Shown in pieces: positions 9,014 through 17,977 of a DNA stretch of 64,000 nt. The position numbers and the translations under genes are program-made. Origin of the DNA: a virus. The first letter of the stretch is position 1. Each line of letters starts with the position of its first letter. The stretch covers positions 26,133-90,132 of the IMG/VR virus record IMGVR_UViG_3300023174_000112; one strand, written 5' to 3'. A model generated the notes under the pieces. It was not told where the DNA came from. It saw nothing but the letters and a program-made list of their open reading frames with translations, and made no database searches.

Positions 9014-12000
9014 ATGACAACAGTGGCAATTTCAGCCTTACCGGCAACAAATACAGTAGATGCAACCACAGTTGCTCCAGTGGTTTACAATGGTTCAACA
9101 TACAAAGCCACACTGACAACACTAGGTGCGTTTATCAATACCAATGCTGCCACAGTGTCAGCTAGTGGTAATATCACAGGTGGCAACTTAAATGCTGCTG
9201 GATTGAGCCTAAGCAGCAATGTTGTATCAGCACTCAATGTGACAGCAAATATTGCTGGCGGCAATGTAACAACCCCTGGACTGATCAGTGCCACTGGCAA
9301 CATCACAGGTGGCAACATTTTAGGTGGTGCCAACGTCAATGCTACTACACATACAGGTGCCACAGTTTCAGTAACTGGCAACATCACTGGTGGCAACTTA
9401 AATGCCGCTGGGTTGAGCCTGAGTTCAAACGTTGTGAGTGCATTGAATTCTACATCGAATATCACCACTTCGGCCAACATCAGCGGCAGTTATTTCCTGG
9501 GCAATGGTAGTCAATTAACTGGTATTGACGCCACTAGCATACAAAACGGCACCAGCAACGTGCGTGTGCTAAGTTCAGGTGGCAATGTTTCAGTTGGTAT
9601 TGGTGGAACATCAAATGTGGCAGTGTTTGCTACCACAGGTGAATATGTCACTGGTGAGATAAGTGCAAGTGGTAATGTAACCGGTGGCAACTTGATCACA
9701 TCAGCAGCCATTTCAGGTGCAAGTGTCAGTGCGTCAGGCAATGTCACAAGTGGCAATTTAAACGCCGCAGGGTTAAGTTTGTCAAGCAATGTTGTTTCCG
9801 CACTCAATGTTACAGCAAACATTGCTGGTGGCAATGTACGCGGCTCAAGTTTGACTGGTAACGTAATATCAGTATCAGGCAATATCACTGGTGCCAATAT
9901 CATTGGGATTATTGCAGCTGGTTCCAACGCAATCACCACAACTGGCAACATCACCGGTGGTAACTTGATCACTGGTGCCGCGGTCAGTGCTGCTTCTGTG
10001 AGTGTCAGTGGCAATATCACTGGCGGCAATATAGATGTTGGCACAGGCAACATCACTGGTGGCAACATCAGTCTCAGTGGCAACAGCATTCCTGCCAATT
10101 TATTAACTGGTGGTGTTGTCAGCGCCACAGGCAATGTCACTGGCGGCAACATCATTGGTACCACAGCAGTTGTGGTGCCCACAGTTCGCAATACCGCTGC
10201 ACTCACAATCAGCACCAGTGCAGGCAATTTGAATTTGAGCCCAACTGGCAATATTGTGGTCAACAGCAAGTACATCAATGGTGTCACAGATCCTGTGCAA
10301 GATCAAGACGTTGCTACTAAAAAATATGTTGATAATTTTGCCACAACTGGCATTGCATATCACACTCCAGTGGCAGCAGCCACCACTACAACAATGGCCG
10401 CTGCTACAGGTGGTACAATCTCATACACTCAACCTAATGGTGCAGGCAATGGCGTTGGTGCATTGTTGACCACAACTGGTGCATTCAACTTGATTGACAC
10501 TGCTAATGTGCAGACTGTTGGAACACGTATCCTGGTCAAGAATGAAGCCAATGCTGTATACAACGGGGTGTATACCTGGGCCAATGCCACCAACATTGTT
10601 CGCGCCACTGATGCAGACGAATACGGACCAGACTCAATCATAGCGTTGAGTATAAATGATTATTTCTTTACCTCAGGCGGCAACGTCAATGCAGGTTCTG
10701 CTTTTGTGGTCAGCGAACCCTCGGGCACAATCACTTTTGGCACCAGCAACATCACATTCAGCACTTTTAGTACCAGCCAAGTGTACACAGCCAACACTTC
10801 AGCTGGTGTCAGCCTAAACGGCACAGTGATCAATGCCAAAGTTGATGGCACCACAACTGCATTTGACGGCGGCGGCAACATTGCCGTTAAAGCGTCGGCT
10901 GTATTGACCACTCCCAATATTGGTGCTGCCACAGGTACAAGTTTAAGCGTCACTGGCAACATCACAGGTGGCAACGTTAATGTAAGCAGAATTGTGAATG
11001 GCACCAGTGAACTTGCTATTGCTGCCAACGCCAACACCACAATCAAAGTAGGTGGCGATGTGGCAGCAGTATTCAGCGGATCACTGCTTGATTTGAGCCA
11101 ATTGCCCGGCTACCGTATCAGCGCAACTGGCAATATTTCAGGCGCCAACTTGAACGTTGCATCCGGCGGCAAGGTTGGTGTGGGCACAGCCACTCCTGAT
11201 GCAGCAGTTACGATTGTGGCCACTCCACAAACTGTGGTTTACCCAATAACTGGCAACAGTACTGCAGAGGGTACAGACTTGCACATTTCTGGTTCTAACA
11301 GTACAATCACCCGCATCACACAAGATGCATTTGGTACCTCAAATTATCCAGCATTCACTGGACGATCTTCCAGAGGCACAGCCGCCGCACCCACTCAATC
11401 ACAACTCAATGACGTGTTGAATCAGTTCACTGCACGTGGTTTCAGCAATGGTACACTGCAATTTGGCAATGCATCATCTGGACGATTGGACGTTGTTGCA
11501 GCTGAAGCCTTCACTGATACCAGCAGAGCTACCAAGTTGATAGTGTATACCACTCCAGTTGGTTCTATTACACCAGTTGCCACTGCGCTGTTTGACAGCA
11601 CAGGTGCATTCAGTGTAACAGGCAACATCACCGGTGGCAACGTAATTACCGGCGGAGCATTGAGTGCGGCATCATTGAGCCTAAGTGGTGCCAGTCAAGC
11701 AGCCAGTTACAGTGCAGGCACTGGCAACATCACTGGTGGCAACATTGTCAACGGAGGTGCCAACGGTGTAGGCAACATTGGTAATGCCACAACTTATTTC
11801 AACACAGTGTTTGCCAAAGCCACATCAGCACAATACGCTGACTTGGCAGAAAAATACACAGCTGACGCAGAATATGCATCAGGCACTGTGTTGAGTTTTG
11901 GCGGCGCCCAAGAAGTCACTGTAACGTTGATTGACGCAGATCATCGTGTGGCAGGTGTTGTGTCCACCAATCCTGCTACCATCATGAATGCAGGTCTAAT

Positions 12001-12208
12001 TGGTGAACATGTGGCCACAGTGGCACTAACTGGTCGTGTACCATGTTCAGTAACAGGCACAGTGCGCAAAGGCGACAGCATGGTGTCAGCTGGCAATGGT
12101 GTTGCTAGAGCAGAAGCCAATCCTGCTGTAAGCACAGTGATTGGTAAAGCTCTTGCTGATTTTGACGGCGAGTCAGGCGTGATTGAAATTGTAGTTGGAC
12201 GAGTCTAA
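9014..12208 (+). CDS. Large tail fibre protein, third of the array
   Basis: 1,064 residues with AGGAAT just before the ATG. Order: short N-terminal attachment region (TTVAISALPATNTVDATT), G/N/S/T repeat shaft, one insertion domain (about 10214-10950) related to those of the first fibre, more shaft, a unique stretch around 11160-11600 (includes KVGVGTATPDAAV), and the conserved C-terminal domain. The order shaft, inserted domain, shaft, tip suggests exchange of modules between the three fibres. It ends 14 nt before a bidirectional terminator. Probably a virion fibre involved in host binding; the exact position on the virion is unknown. Confidence 0.8.
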   Translation: MTTVAISALPATNTVDATTVAPVVYNGSTYKATLTTLGAFINTNAATVSASGNITGGNLNAAGLSLSSNVVSALNVTANIAGGNVTTPGLISATGNITGGNILGGANVNATTHTGATVSVTGNITGGNLNAAGLSLSSNVVSALNSTSNITTSANISGSYFLGNGSQLTGIDATSIQNGTSNVRVLSSGGNVSVGIGGTSNVAVFATTGEYVTGEISASGNVTGGNLITSAAISGASVSASGNVTSGNLNAAGLSLSSNVVSALNVTANIAGGNVRGSSLTGNVISVSGNITGANIIGIIAAGSNAITTTGNITGGNLITGAAVSAASVSVSGNITGGNIDVGTGNITGGNISLSGNSIPANLLTGGVVSATGNVTGGNIIGTTAVVVPTVRNTAALTISTSAGNLNLSPTGNIVVNSKYINGVTDPVQDQDVATKKYVDNFATTGIAYHTPVAAATTTTMAAATGGTISYTQPNGAGNGVGALLTTTGAFNLIDTANVQTVGTRILVKNEANAVYNGVYTWANATNIVRATDADEYGPDSIIALSINDYFFTSGGNVNAGSAFVVSEPSGTITFGTSNITFSTFSTSQVYTANTSAGVSLNGTVINAKVDGTTTAFDGGGNIAVKASAVLTTPNIGAATGTSLSVTGNITGGNVNVSRIVNGTSELAIAANANTTIKVGGDVAAVFSGSLLDLSQLPGYRISATGNISGANLNVASGGKVGVGTATPDAAVTIVATPQTVVYPITGNSTAEGTDLHISGSNSTITRITQDAFGTSNYPAFTGRSSRGTAAAPTQSQLNDVLNQFTARGFSNGTLQFGNASSGRLDVVAAEAFTDTSRATKLIVYTTPVGSITPVATALFDSTGAFSVTGNITGGNVITGGALSAASLSLSGASQAASYSAGTGNITGGNIVNGGANGVGNIGNATTYFNTVFAKATSAQYADLAEKYTADAEYASGTVLSFGGAQEVTVTLIDADHRVAGVVSTNPATIMNAGLIGEHVATVALTGRVPCSVTGTVRKGDSMVSAGNGVARAEANPAVSTVIGKALADFDGESGVIEIVVGRV
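10214..10950 (+). repeat. Fibre insertion domain, copy 3 (divergent)
   Basis: Third copy of the domain at 1484-2190. It keeps the layout and short motifs (PVQDQDVATKKYVDN, RILVKNEANAVYNGVY, QVYTANTSAGVSL) but is more diverged and has a shortened centre. Boundaries are approximate. Confidence 0.6.
11807..12208 (+). repeat. Fibre C-terminal domain, copy 2
   Basis: Partner of 8373-8774: same length, same position at the gene end, identical first 45 bases. Confidence 0.8.
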
Positions 12209-12221
12209 CTGCAACACCCAC

Positions 12222-12250
12222 AAAAAAACCCGCTTAGGCGGGTTTTTCTT
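12222..12250. terminator. Bidirectional intrinsic terminator
   Basis: CCCGC (12229-12233), loop TTAG, GCGGG (12238-12242), flanked by seven A on the left and a T-tract on the right. It serves both the fibre operon (plus) and the Nudix-gp15-gp14 operon (minus). The last codons of the Nudix gene run into it. Confidence 0.85.
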
Positions 12251-12722
12251 TTTCCAACAATGCAATTTTGTCTTGCACAGCTTCTATGTTCATGGTTGAC
12301 CATAATCCTGGGTGCATTGGTCTAGGCCACTGCCCAGGATCAATCCAGGCATAGCCCAGGTGTTCGTAGTTCAACACCGGCACAAATTCGTCAGCTACTA
12401 CACAAACCCAGGTATTGTATTCAAATTGTCCGTCGGCACTTGTGAATTTTTCCAAAGGAACCAGGCGTGTATACTCAGGAAAAAATCCCAGCTCTTCTAT
12501 GCACTCACGTTCCATGGCACCCAGCAAGGTTTCTCCAGTTTCCACCTTGCCTCCGGGCAGTCCCCAAGCACCTGGGTGTCTGTCATCGTTGCGCAACAAA
12601 TAAAGATACCTGCCGGTGGCACTGCTACGAAACCAAACTCCCACTGCTTTCAAAGCACAATGCTCCAAGTTCCGCCATCGTATACCCCTTGATAGCTTTT
12701 GATCCACTGTGTTCCGGTCCAC
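12234..12722 (-). CDS. Nudix hydrolase
   Basis: A complete Nudix box lies at residues 57-80 counted from ATG 12722: G-x5-E-x7-RE-x2-EE-x-G-F, including GGKVETGE and RECIEELGF. Nudix enzymes hydrolyse nucleoside diphosphates linked to another moiety; the substrate here is unknown (T4 has nudE; similarity beyond the box is not claimed). The ATG at 12722 overlaps the end of gp15 by 73 nt. A TTG at 12653 forms a tight TTGA overlap with the gp15 stop, has GGAG 9 nt upstream and still leaves an intact 139-residue domain (it starts at ALKAVGVWF), so the real start may be 12653. Co-transcribed with gp15. Confidence 0.85.
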   Translation of the reverse strand: MDRNTVDQKLSRGIRWRNLEHCALKAVGVWFRSSATGRYLYLLRNDDRHPGAWGLPGGKVETGETLLGAMERECIEELGFFPEYTRLVPLEKFTSADGQFEYNTWVCVVADEFVPVLNYEHLGYAWIDPGQWPRPMHPGLWSTMNIEAVQDKIALLEKEKPA

Positions 12723-14050
12723 TCGTATTGTGTGCCAGTGTGTATGTTGGTAACATAATTTGCAGTGGACTGATCACTGGACACAAACACCACACGCCAA
12801 CGTGCGCCATCAAATTCAATGATGTCATTGGCCGATGCTACCAGTGGTTGTCCACCAGTACCAGCCCAGGCCGTGGGATTGGCTGGATTGGCATGATCGC
12901 CAGTGCCCTCAGTCAACAAATATCGTTGTCCCAACAGCGCACTGTCTAAGCCGTCACCAGGTCCACTCAACAGCGGATTGATAATGGCATCAATTGGTGC
13001 CAAGGTATTTTGTGGTGCAGTATCTGGGTCCACGTCAAAAATCACCAGTCGGTCATCATTGGGGTTGATTACAATGGTGCCCACAATCACTGATCCGTCG
13101 GCTTGGTCTAAACGTATTTGACTGATGCCTGGACGATACACGCCATAAGCACTGATCAACGCAGGCCACAACAAATTGCTGCCAGCCACAATTTGCGTGG
13201 GTACCAGGGTGTCTAAACTGCCGTCGGGCACTATGGTGGGTGCGTACAAACACTGTATTTGATTTTCAATCACAACCAGTTTGTAGTTCCATGGAGTAAC
13301 TAATAGTCGTGTGCCCAGCAACAAATCATTGTTGGTAATGGCATCATTCAAATCGCCTTGAGCATCGTACATTGACGCAACAACACGTTCCACCACACCC
13401 AATTTCTTGACCTTGGCCGGTGGAGATAACCAAATTGGCATGCTAAATGTCAAAGTAGCAATATCAATGGGATTTTCTGTGCCAATGGGCACAGTACGAC
13501 TTGACCATACTGTTCTGTCCAGGTACATCACACTCAAACTGGTCCAGTCAATGTAGTTGTCTGTGCTTTGAATTTCCAAACTGGGATTGAACAGCGTCAA
13601 AATCTGTTCCAGTAACTGCAATTTCTGATTGGTGTTTGACGTCCATATGTCCACATTGACAGTGAGTTTGAATGGCACAGGCATGAGTCGTTCAACTGTG
13701 AATGCATTGCCTTGTGTGGTTTCGTAACTTTCAGTCACACTGTCATAAGTGCGTTGTCGTACATTGATCTTGCTCACAAAGTATGGATCTTGTGTGCGAC
13801 TTTGTTCGTAGTCCAGGCCGGTGATGTAAAAAGTTATCAACGGAGTTGATGGCAAACTGTTGCGACTGTTTTCTTGTATGATGGTTTGTGCGTTGCGAGT
13901 AGCGTCACCATAGCGCACAGGCACACGGATCAGCGCGGCATTGTTTACCCCGTCATTTTCGTTGCCGTATTCAATTTGAAAACCTGAAAACACTCTTGTG
14001 ATTTGCAACAAGAATCGGCGTATTTGGGCATCATAAAAAAATTGTTGCAT
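12650..14050 (-). CDS. 15: Tail sheath stabiliser/completion protein (gp15-like)
   Basis: 466 residues. The N-terminal two thirds match the gp15 layout: FFYDAQIRRFLLQITRVFSG start, ALIRVPVRYGD, a central PFKLTVNVDIWTSN segment, LEQILTLFNPS, and ATLTFSMPIWLSPPAKVKK. T4 gp15 caps the tail tube and sheath and contacts the neck. T4 gp15 is about 270 residues; this version has a C-terminal extension of roughly 200 residues including a WTGTQWIK-type beta segment. It lies 3 nt downstream of gp14, as expected for neck/tail-terminator partners. Confidence 0.8.
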   Translation of the reverse strand: MQQFFYDAQIRRFLLQITRVFSGFQIEYGNENDGVNNAALIRVPVRYGDATRNAQTIIQENSRNSLPSTPLITFYITGLDYEQSRTQDPYFVSKINVRQRTYDSVTESYETTQGNAFTVERLMPVPFKLTVNVDIWTSNTNQKLQLLEQILTLFNPSLEIQSTDNYIDWTSLSVMYLDRTVWSSRTVPIGTENPIDIATLTFSMPIWLSPPAKVKKLGVVERVVASMYDAQGDLNDAITNNDLLLGTRLLVTPWNYKLVVIENQIQCLYAPTIVPDGSLDTLVPTQIVAGSNLLWPALISAYGVYRPGISQIRLDQADGSVIVGTIVINPNDDRLVIFDVDPDTAPQNTLAPIDAIINPLLSGPGDGLDSALLGQRYLLTEGTGDHANPANPTAWAGTGGQPLVASANDIIEFDGARWRVVFVSSDQSTANYVTNIHTGTQYEWTGTQWIKSYQGVYDGGTWSIVL

Positions 14051-14053
14051 AAG

Positions 14054-15427
14054 TTAACTTGACTTTTGTCCTGGTTGTGTTAGCGGGAAAGGCTTGGGTG
14101 ATTTACCACCATCTTGATTGCCGTTGTCAGCCTTGGGTCGCAGTATTTCGCTGAGACTCTGGCGACTGGGAATGTTGCCTTGATCAGTTGTGTTCACAGT
14201 GTATGTATTGTTTACAAAGGTACTGCGTAAAGTATTGTTGGTAGGCCCATTGTTGAGATTGGTACGCACATTGTCCTCAATTTTGATCCATCTTGTGCCA
14301 TCGTAACGGAACAGTCTATTTGGCATGTAATCCAATCGCAAAGCATAATCTCCAGCCACAGGGTTCAGTGGGAAACTCACACCTGGAGTGACTGGCAAGC
14401 CATTTGGTGCCTGACCATCCCCAGTGAGATAGCCCATGGTATAGCCTTCTCCACGCGGTGTCACATTCATGCCACCTTGTGTTCCGTCCACAGTGTCGCC
14501 AGACTGGTTGGTCAATGACACAGGATTGGCTGGCTGTCCATCCAGTAGTGTGGGCACAATGTAGAACTTGGTAACATCATAACCTGACAGCGGAACGTCA
14601 GCATCTGCTTGAATCAGGATGGCATCATTGATTTGTGTGTCTTTATCGCGAGTGCCCTGGATGTCACTGATTGTGGCAGGAGTGTATGGCTTCCAAAATT
14701 CTGTGTTGTTGATATCTGTGTCAGCAGGAGTATTTTTCTGTGCTTGATAGTAGGTATCGCCATAGTTCACAATAGTGCCAGCAGGATAAAAATTGCCCGG
14801 ATCCCAGATGTTTTCTTGTACAAATGGCTTGTTGGTAATTTGTGCAAACTCTTGTTGATCTTTCATTGGTGTGCATTTTACACGCCACAAGTGAGGCAAC
14901 CAAGTTACTGAAAATCCTTCACTTGCAAAGTCAGCATCTTGTATCACATAGTATCTAGGCAATGCTCTGGGGATGTCCTGATTCAGCGGATGATAGTCTT
15001 TCAAATTGGGAATCTCTATCACATCACCGTTCATGAGCTTGCGACCAAATGTGTCAATCATGGTGTTGTAGTGAAACGTCATGAATATGGTGTCGTTGTT
15101 CAAGAACAAGCCAAATTGTGTCAAGTCAAAGTCCACATCTTGTGTGTTGTACACACCGCGCATGACATACACATCTGGATCATAGATCCTGTCACGGTTT
15201 TCTAGCAACAGCAAGTCTTGAATGTTCAGCACATCTACATCTGCGTAGGTAGGTTGTGTGGCATCAAAGTTTCCTGAGAATGCAGAATCCTCGCCTCCAG
15301 CTTGTGGTCCCATGTAGCGATGGATGTAAATATCAAGGCCACCAACAGTGTACATTTCACGTATGGTGCGGTCCAGGAATTGGTAATCTCTGGTGCGATT
15401 TGGGCGGTATAGGGATAAGCGTGGCAT
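14054..15427 (-). CDS. 14: Neck protein (gp14-like)
   Basis: 457 residues from ATG 15427. A longer frame upstream exists only with a TTG start and would place the late promoter inside the gene. Layout fits gp14: an N-terminal region with REMYTVGGLDIYIHRYMGP, LLLENRDRIYDPDVYVMRG, KLMNGDVIEIPNLKD and SVTWLPHLWRVKCTPMKDQ. The C-terminal half (from about residue 200) is Pro/Gly/Asn-rich and not in T4 gp14; it includes a carbohydrate-binding-like YPAGTIVNYGDTYYQA segment. T4 gp14 forms the neck with gp13. TATAAATA ends only 4 nt before the ATG, leaving no room for a ribosome site. Confidence 0.75.
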   Translation of the reverse strand: MPRLSLYRPNRTRDYQFLDRTIREMYTVGGLDIYIHRYMGPQAGGEDSAFSGNFDATQPTYADVDVLNIQDLLLLENRDRIYDPDVYVMRGVYNTQDVDFDLTQFGLFLNNDTIFMTFHYNTMIDTFGRKLMNGDVIEIPNLKDYHPLNQDIPRALPRYYVIQDADFASEGFSVTWLPHLWRVKCTPMKDQQEFAQITNKPFVQENIWDPGNFYPAGTIVNYGDTYYQAQKNTPADTDINNTEFWKPYTPATISDIQGTRDKDTQINDAILIQADADVPLSGYDVTKFYIVPTLLDGQPANPVSLTNQSGDTVDGTQGGMNVTPRGEGYTMGYLTGDGQAPNGLPVTPGVSFPLNPVAGDYALRLDYMPNRLFRYDGTRWIKIEDNVRTNLNNGPTNNTLRSTFVNNTYTVNTTDQGNIPSRQSLSEILRPKADNGNQDGGKSPKPFPLTQPGQKSS

Positions 15428-15431
15428 TCTA

Positions 15432-15439
15432 TATTTATA
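15432..15439 (-). promoter_or_regulatory. T4-type late promoter for gp14, 4 nt before ATG
   Basis: TATAAATA read on the minus strand; four bases (TAGA) separate it from the ATG at 15427. Transcription from it would begin at or next to the start codon (leaderless or nearly so). Confidence 0.7.
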
Positions 15440-15465
15440 GTACTTTGGGTTTACCGTCAAGCGGG

Positions 15466-15494
15466 TTGACCAATAATTCCCAAAATGCTATAAT
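15466..15494 (+). promoter_or_regulatory. Sigma70-type promoter, repeat 1
   Basis: TTGACC, 17-nt spacer, TATAAT. The 29-bp block is identical to 57156-57184 and 57438-57466, so it is a mobile or conserved regulatory module. It drives the 89-residue gene at 15522 with a leader containing AAAGGAG. Confidence 0.9.
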
Positions 15495-15521
15495 ACGGAC
15501 TTAACAACAAAGGAGCCAACA

Positions 15522-15791
15522 ATGAGTGATTTAGTTACCGATTTGCACAGCGAGATGATCAACAGTGTAGCACCAAATTACAGTATCAATTATGAAGCAG
15601 AGGCTCTTGCTAGTTTTGAAGACTCAGGTTATGACTTGATGGAAGCACTTGAGACTCGTGCTACAGACTTTATTGCAGAGACAACTGGGGCAGATGTGCG
15701 CGAGGACTTGGGTGGGCTCACAGTATTTTTCCGTGGTAATACTTTGGTTGCATTTTACGATTACGAGCGATTTAAAGGGCATGTGTTCTAA
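15522..15791 (+). CDS. Small acidic protein with its own sigma70 promoter
   Basis: 89 residues, start MSDLVTDLHSEMINSVAPNY, strongly acidic, with YDLMEALETRATDFIAE (helical) followed by LGGLTVFFRGNTLVAFYDYERF (beta). AAAGGAG lies 6 nt before the ATG. It stands alone between its own promoter and the next promoter, like the small genes at 57214 and 57497. No family recognised. The promoter type suggests host-polymerase-driven early expression, as for phage host-takeover proteins; that role is inferred. Confidence 0.8.
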   Translation: MSDLVTDLHSEMINSVAPNYSINYEAEALASFEDSGYDLMEALETRATDFIAETTGADVREDLGGLTVFFRGNTLVAFYDYERFKGHVF

Positions 15792-15798
15792 TACCCTG

Positions 15799-15814
15799 AG
15801 CCCGAAAGGGCTTT
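15799..15814 (+). terminator. Weak terminator-like hairpin
   Basis: AGCCC, loop GAAA, GGGCT, then only TTT. It sits between the 89-residue gene and the next -35 box; possibly a partial terminator. Confidence 0.45.
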
Positions 15815-15817
15815 GGG

Positions 15818-15846
15818 TTGACCAATAATTGCCATTCTGCTATAAT
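15818..15846 (+). promoter_or_regulatory. Sigma70-type promoter, repeat 2
   Basis: TTGACC, 17-nt spacer, TATAAT. The spacer begins AATAATT as in repeat 1 but differs later. It drives the gene at 15870, whose ribosome site is AAGGAG. Confidence 0.88.
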
Positions 15847-15869
15847 TACATATAATTTAAGGAGCCCTG

Positions 15870-17003
15870 ATGAACGCAACACGAGCCGCTGTCAAGCCAT
15901 TGAACCCTCGCAGTCCTGATACCAAGTACACAGGGCTGGAGCCCACATGGCGTGTGCAACCCACAGATGACCGCACCAGTCAAATGAGTTCGGCATTTTC
16001 GTGGTACAATTACTTCTACGGCAAAAAAGATGCACGTGAAATGCTGGTAGCATATTTAGAAAGCCATGGACGCCGAGCAGATGTTCGTGCATTAAAAGGA
16101 GTGCCAGATCACGCTATACGACTGACCACTGCATGGTTGTGCCGTATGAGCATGGTGGGATTGGAACTAACAGACACTGAGACAGTGCGATTGGAAGGCT
16201 ACATTCAGGAAATACTAAAATCACGTGAACCCGAAGTGGTACAACAAGAAGTGGTAGCAGTGGCCAAACCCAACATTCAAGACCGGTTGCGAGAAAAGGT
16301 ATCGGAATGTGCCGGAGAGCTGGATGGCATGTTTGATGAGTTTGTTGTTGCTGGCGCTAAAATGTCAGCAGACTACAAACCAATCACAGTTATCCGTGGA
16401 CTGAATGTAGCACCGCAGATGATTTCGGACATTGCAAATATTTGGAAAGCCAAATTGTCAGAGTTTGAAACTGTGATTGAGGGCAAAGATGCACAGTTGG
16501 TAGAAGGCTACAGTCACCTCAGCAAAATCCAAATGCGTAATCTTGTGAAGTTCTGTGAAGCAGTGATCAATGACTGCGGCGCTTATGTGCAGATCAAGAA
16601 AGTTGAACGCAAGCCACGCAAGGTCAAGGCAGTGCCACCTGAGAAACGTGCCGCAAAATTCAAAGTGCTCATGGACTTTGCTGAGCTCAAACTCAAAGGC
16701 CTGCCAGCCGCAAGTCTTGTGGACAAAGCCGAAGCATGGTTGTACGATACCAAGAAGCGCAAGTTGATACATCTTGTTGCTGACAGCCACACACAGGCAT
16801 TCACTGTGAAAAGCAACAGCATCATTGGTTTCAGCACCATAGAGACCATGCAGAAAACTGTGCGCAAACCAGCAGATGTTGTCAAGGCTGTGCAAGCCGC
16901 AGGCAAGCCAGCGGCACGTAAGATCTACAAAGACCTTACCACAACAGAAACCCCGTTCAATGGACGCGGCACAGAGAATTTGATGGTGCTCAAAGCCTGG
17001 TAA
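15870..17003 (+). CDS. Conserved-looking phage protein of unknown function (377 aa)
   Basis: Starts MNATRAAVKPLNPRSPDTKY with AAGGAG 7 nt upstream, under its own sigma70-type promoter. Predominantly helical and basic toward the C-terminus (KKVERKPRKVKAVPPEKRAA), which would suit a nucleic-acid-binding protein. No catalytic motif, membrane segment or cysteine cluster. The gene that follows 7 nt later (radical SAM) may be co-transcribed. I do not recognise a named family. Confidence 0.75.
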   Translation: MNATRAAVKPLNPRSPDTKYTGLEPTWRVQPTDDRTSQMSSAFSWYNYFYGKKDAREMLVAYLESHGRRADVRALKGVPDHAIRLTTAWLCRMSMVGLELTDTETVRLEGYIQEILKSREPEVVQQEVVAVAKPNIQDRLREKVSECAGELDGMFDEFVVAGAKMSADYKPITVIRGLNVAPQMISDIANIWKAKLSEFETVIEGKDAQLVEGYSHLSKIQMRNLVKFCEAVINDCGAYVQIKKVERKPRKVKAVPPEKRAAKFKVLMDFAELKLKGLPAASLVDKAEAWLYDTKKRKLIHLVADSHTQAFTVKSNSIIGFSTIETMQKTVRKPADVVKAVQAAGKPAARKIYKDLTTTETPFNGRGTENLMVLKAW

Positions 17004-17010
17004 GTAGTAC

Positions 17011-17955
17011 ATGCTCGAAAACACTAGATATTTGCTGGACAAGGTCGAATTTTACATCACGAATGTTTGCAACTTAAATTGTGATCAGTGCAACCGATTC
17101 AATGATTATAAATTTACCGGATGGCAACGTTGGAGTGACTATGAGGCCATTCATCAACGTTGGGCTAAATTGATTGACATCAAGCACCTGGTTATCCTTG
17201 GTGGCGAGCCGTTGCTCAATCCTTCTATAAATGAATGGATAACAGGATTAGGCAACATATGGAAAAGGCCGATACAGATCTTAACCAACGGAACACGATT
17301 AAATCAAACACCGGGACTTTATGAAACATTGCTGTCCTGGGATCCAGACCCCACACACCTAAAGCATTGGATTGGTATCAGTGTTCACAATATGGCAGAC
17401 ATGGATTTTTATGTACAAGAAGCCAAAAAATTTCTTCACGGAGATATACAAACTTCAACAGATAAAGCAACCATATATGGAGCTGATTTGGCACTAGTGG
17501 ACGAGAACGGCGTTCGAGTACATTTTTGGATACAAGACAATTTTTACAATGCCGCAGTTACCAACAATAACAACGGCGAGTTAACATTGTTCAACAACGA
17601 TCCAGAACTGGCACACCGACACTGTGGATTTGTACAATGGAAAAACTATCATTTTATACGTGGTACTTTGAACAAGTGCGGTCCTGCCCCATTGTTTCCT
17701 GAGTTTGATCAACAACATCCACTGGCCATCAGCTCAGCTGATCGTGAACTGATCAATGCATATCGGCCCTACATCATAGATCAAGTGGAACAGCAAGGCA
17801 CTGATATTCTAAAGACAATTGACGACATGCTGCCTCAATGCAAATTTTGCCCAGTGCCTGCAGATATGAAATATCGACAAATTCATGCTACACTGAAAAA
17901 TAAAACAATTCCTATATCGCAAATCAAAGCAAAAGAACTGCAGGAATTGCAATAA
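17011..17955 (+). CDS. Radical SAM enzyme with C-terminal cysteines (RSAM-1)
   Basis: 314 residues. The [4Fe-4S] motif C-x3-C-x2-C is at C20/C24/C27 (VCNLNCDQC) right at the N-terminus, followed by LGGEPLLNP (SAM-binding GGEP motif) and a TNGTRLN strand. C-terminal cysteines (RHCGFVQW, LNKCGP, PQCKFCPVP) resemble a SPASM/twitch-type auxiliary cluster. Radical SAM enzymes cleave SAM to a 5'-deoxyadenosyl radical; SPASM types commonly modify peptides or proteins. The substrate is unknown. It lies 7 nt after the previous gene and 22 nt before gp13, i.e. cargo inside a morphogenesis run. First of six radical SAM genes here. Confidence 0.88.
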   Translation: MLENTRYLLDKVEFYITNVCNLNCDQCNRFNDYKFTGWQRWSDYEAIHQRWAKLIDIKHLVILGGEPLLNPSINEWITGLGNIWKRPIQILTNGTRLNQTPGLYETLLSWDPDPTHLKHWIGISVHNMADMDFYVQEAKKFLHGDIQTSTDKATIYGADLALVDENGVRVHFWIQDNFYNAAVTNNNNGELTLFNNDPELAHRHCGFVQWKNYHFIRGTLNKCGPAPLFPEFDQQHPLAISSADRELINAYRPYIIDQVEQQGTDILKTIDDMLPQCKFCPVPADMKYRQIHATLKNKTIPISQIKAKELQELQ

Positions 17956-17958
17956 ATA
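17953..17958 (+). promoter_or_regulatory. T4-type late promoter before gp13
   Basis: AATAAATA overlapping the stop of the radical SAM gene, 19 nt before the gp13 ATG. The short leader contains GGAG. Confidence 0.55.
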
Positions 17959-17977
17959 CAGGGACTTGGAGTCCCAC

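Noticed and set aside
1-12208. CRISPR array
   Set aside because: Repeats are in frame, degenerate and protein-coding, with no constant repeat and unique spacers of equal length.
12312-12949. Plus-strand frames over the Nudix/gp15 region
   Set aside because: Antisense to a gene with a perfect Nudix box and to the gp15-like gene; no ribosome site.
16458-17042. 194-codon minus-strand frame
   Set aside because: Lies fully over the 15870 and 17011 genes in antisense, lacks a plausible start region and has shadow composition (Cys/His/Leu-rich).
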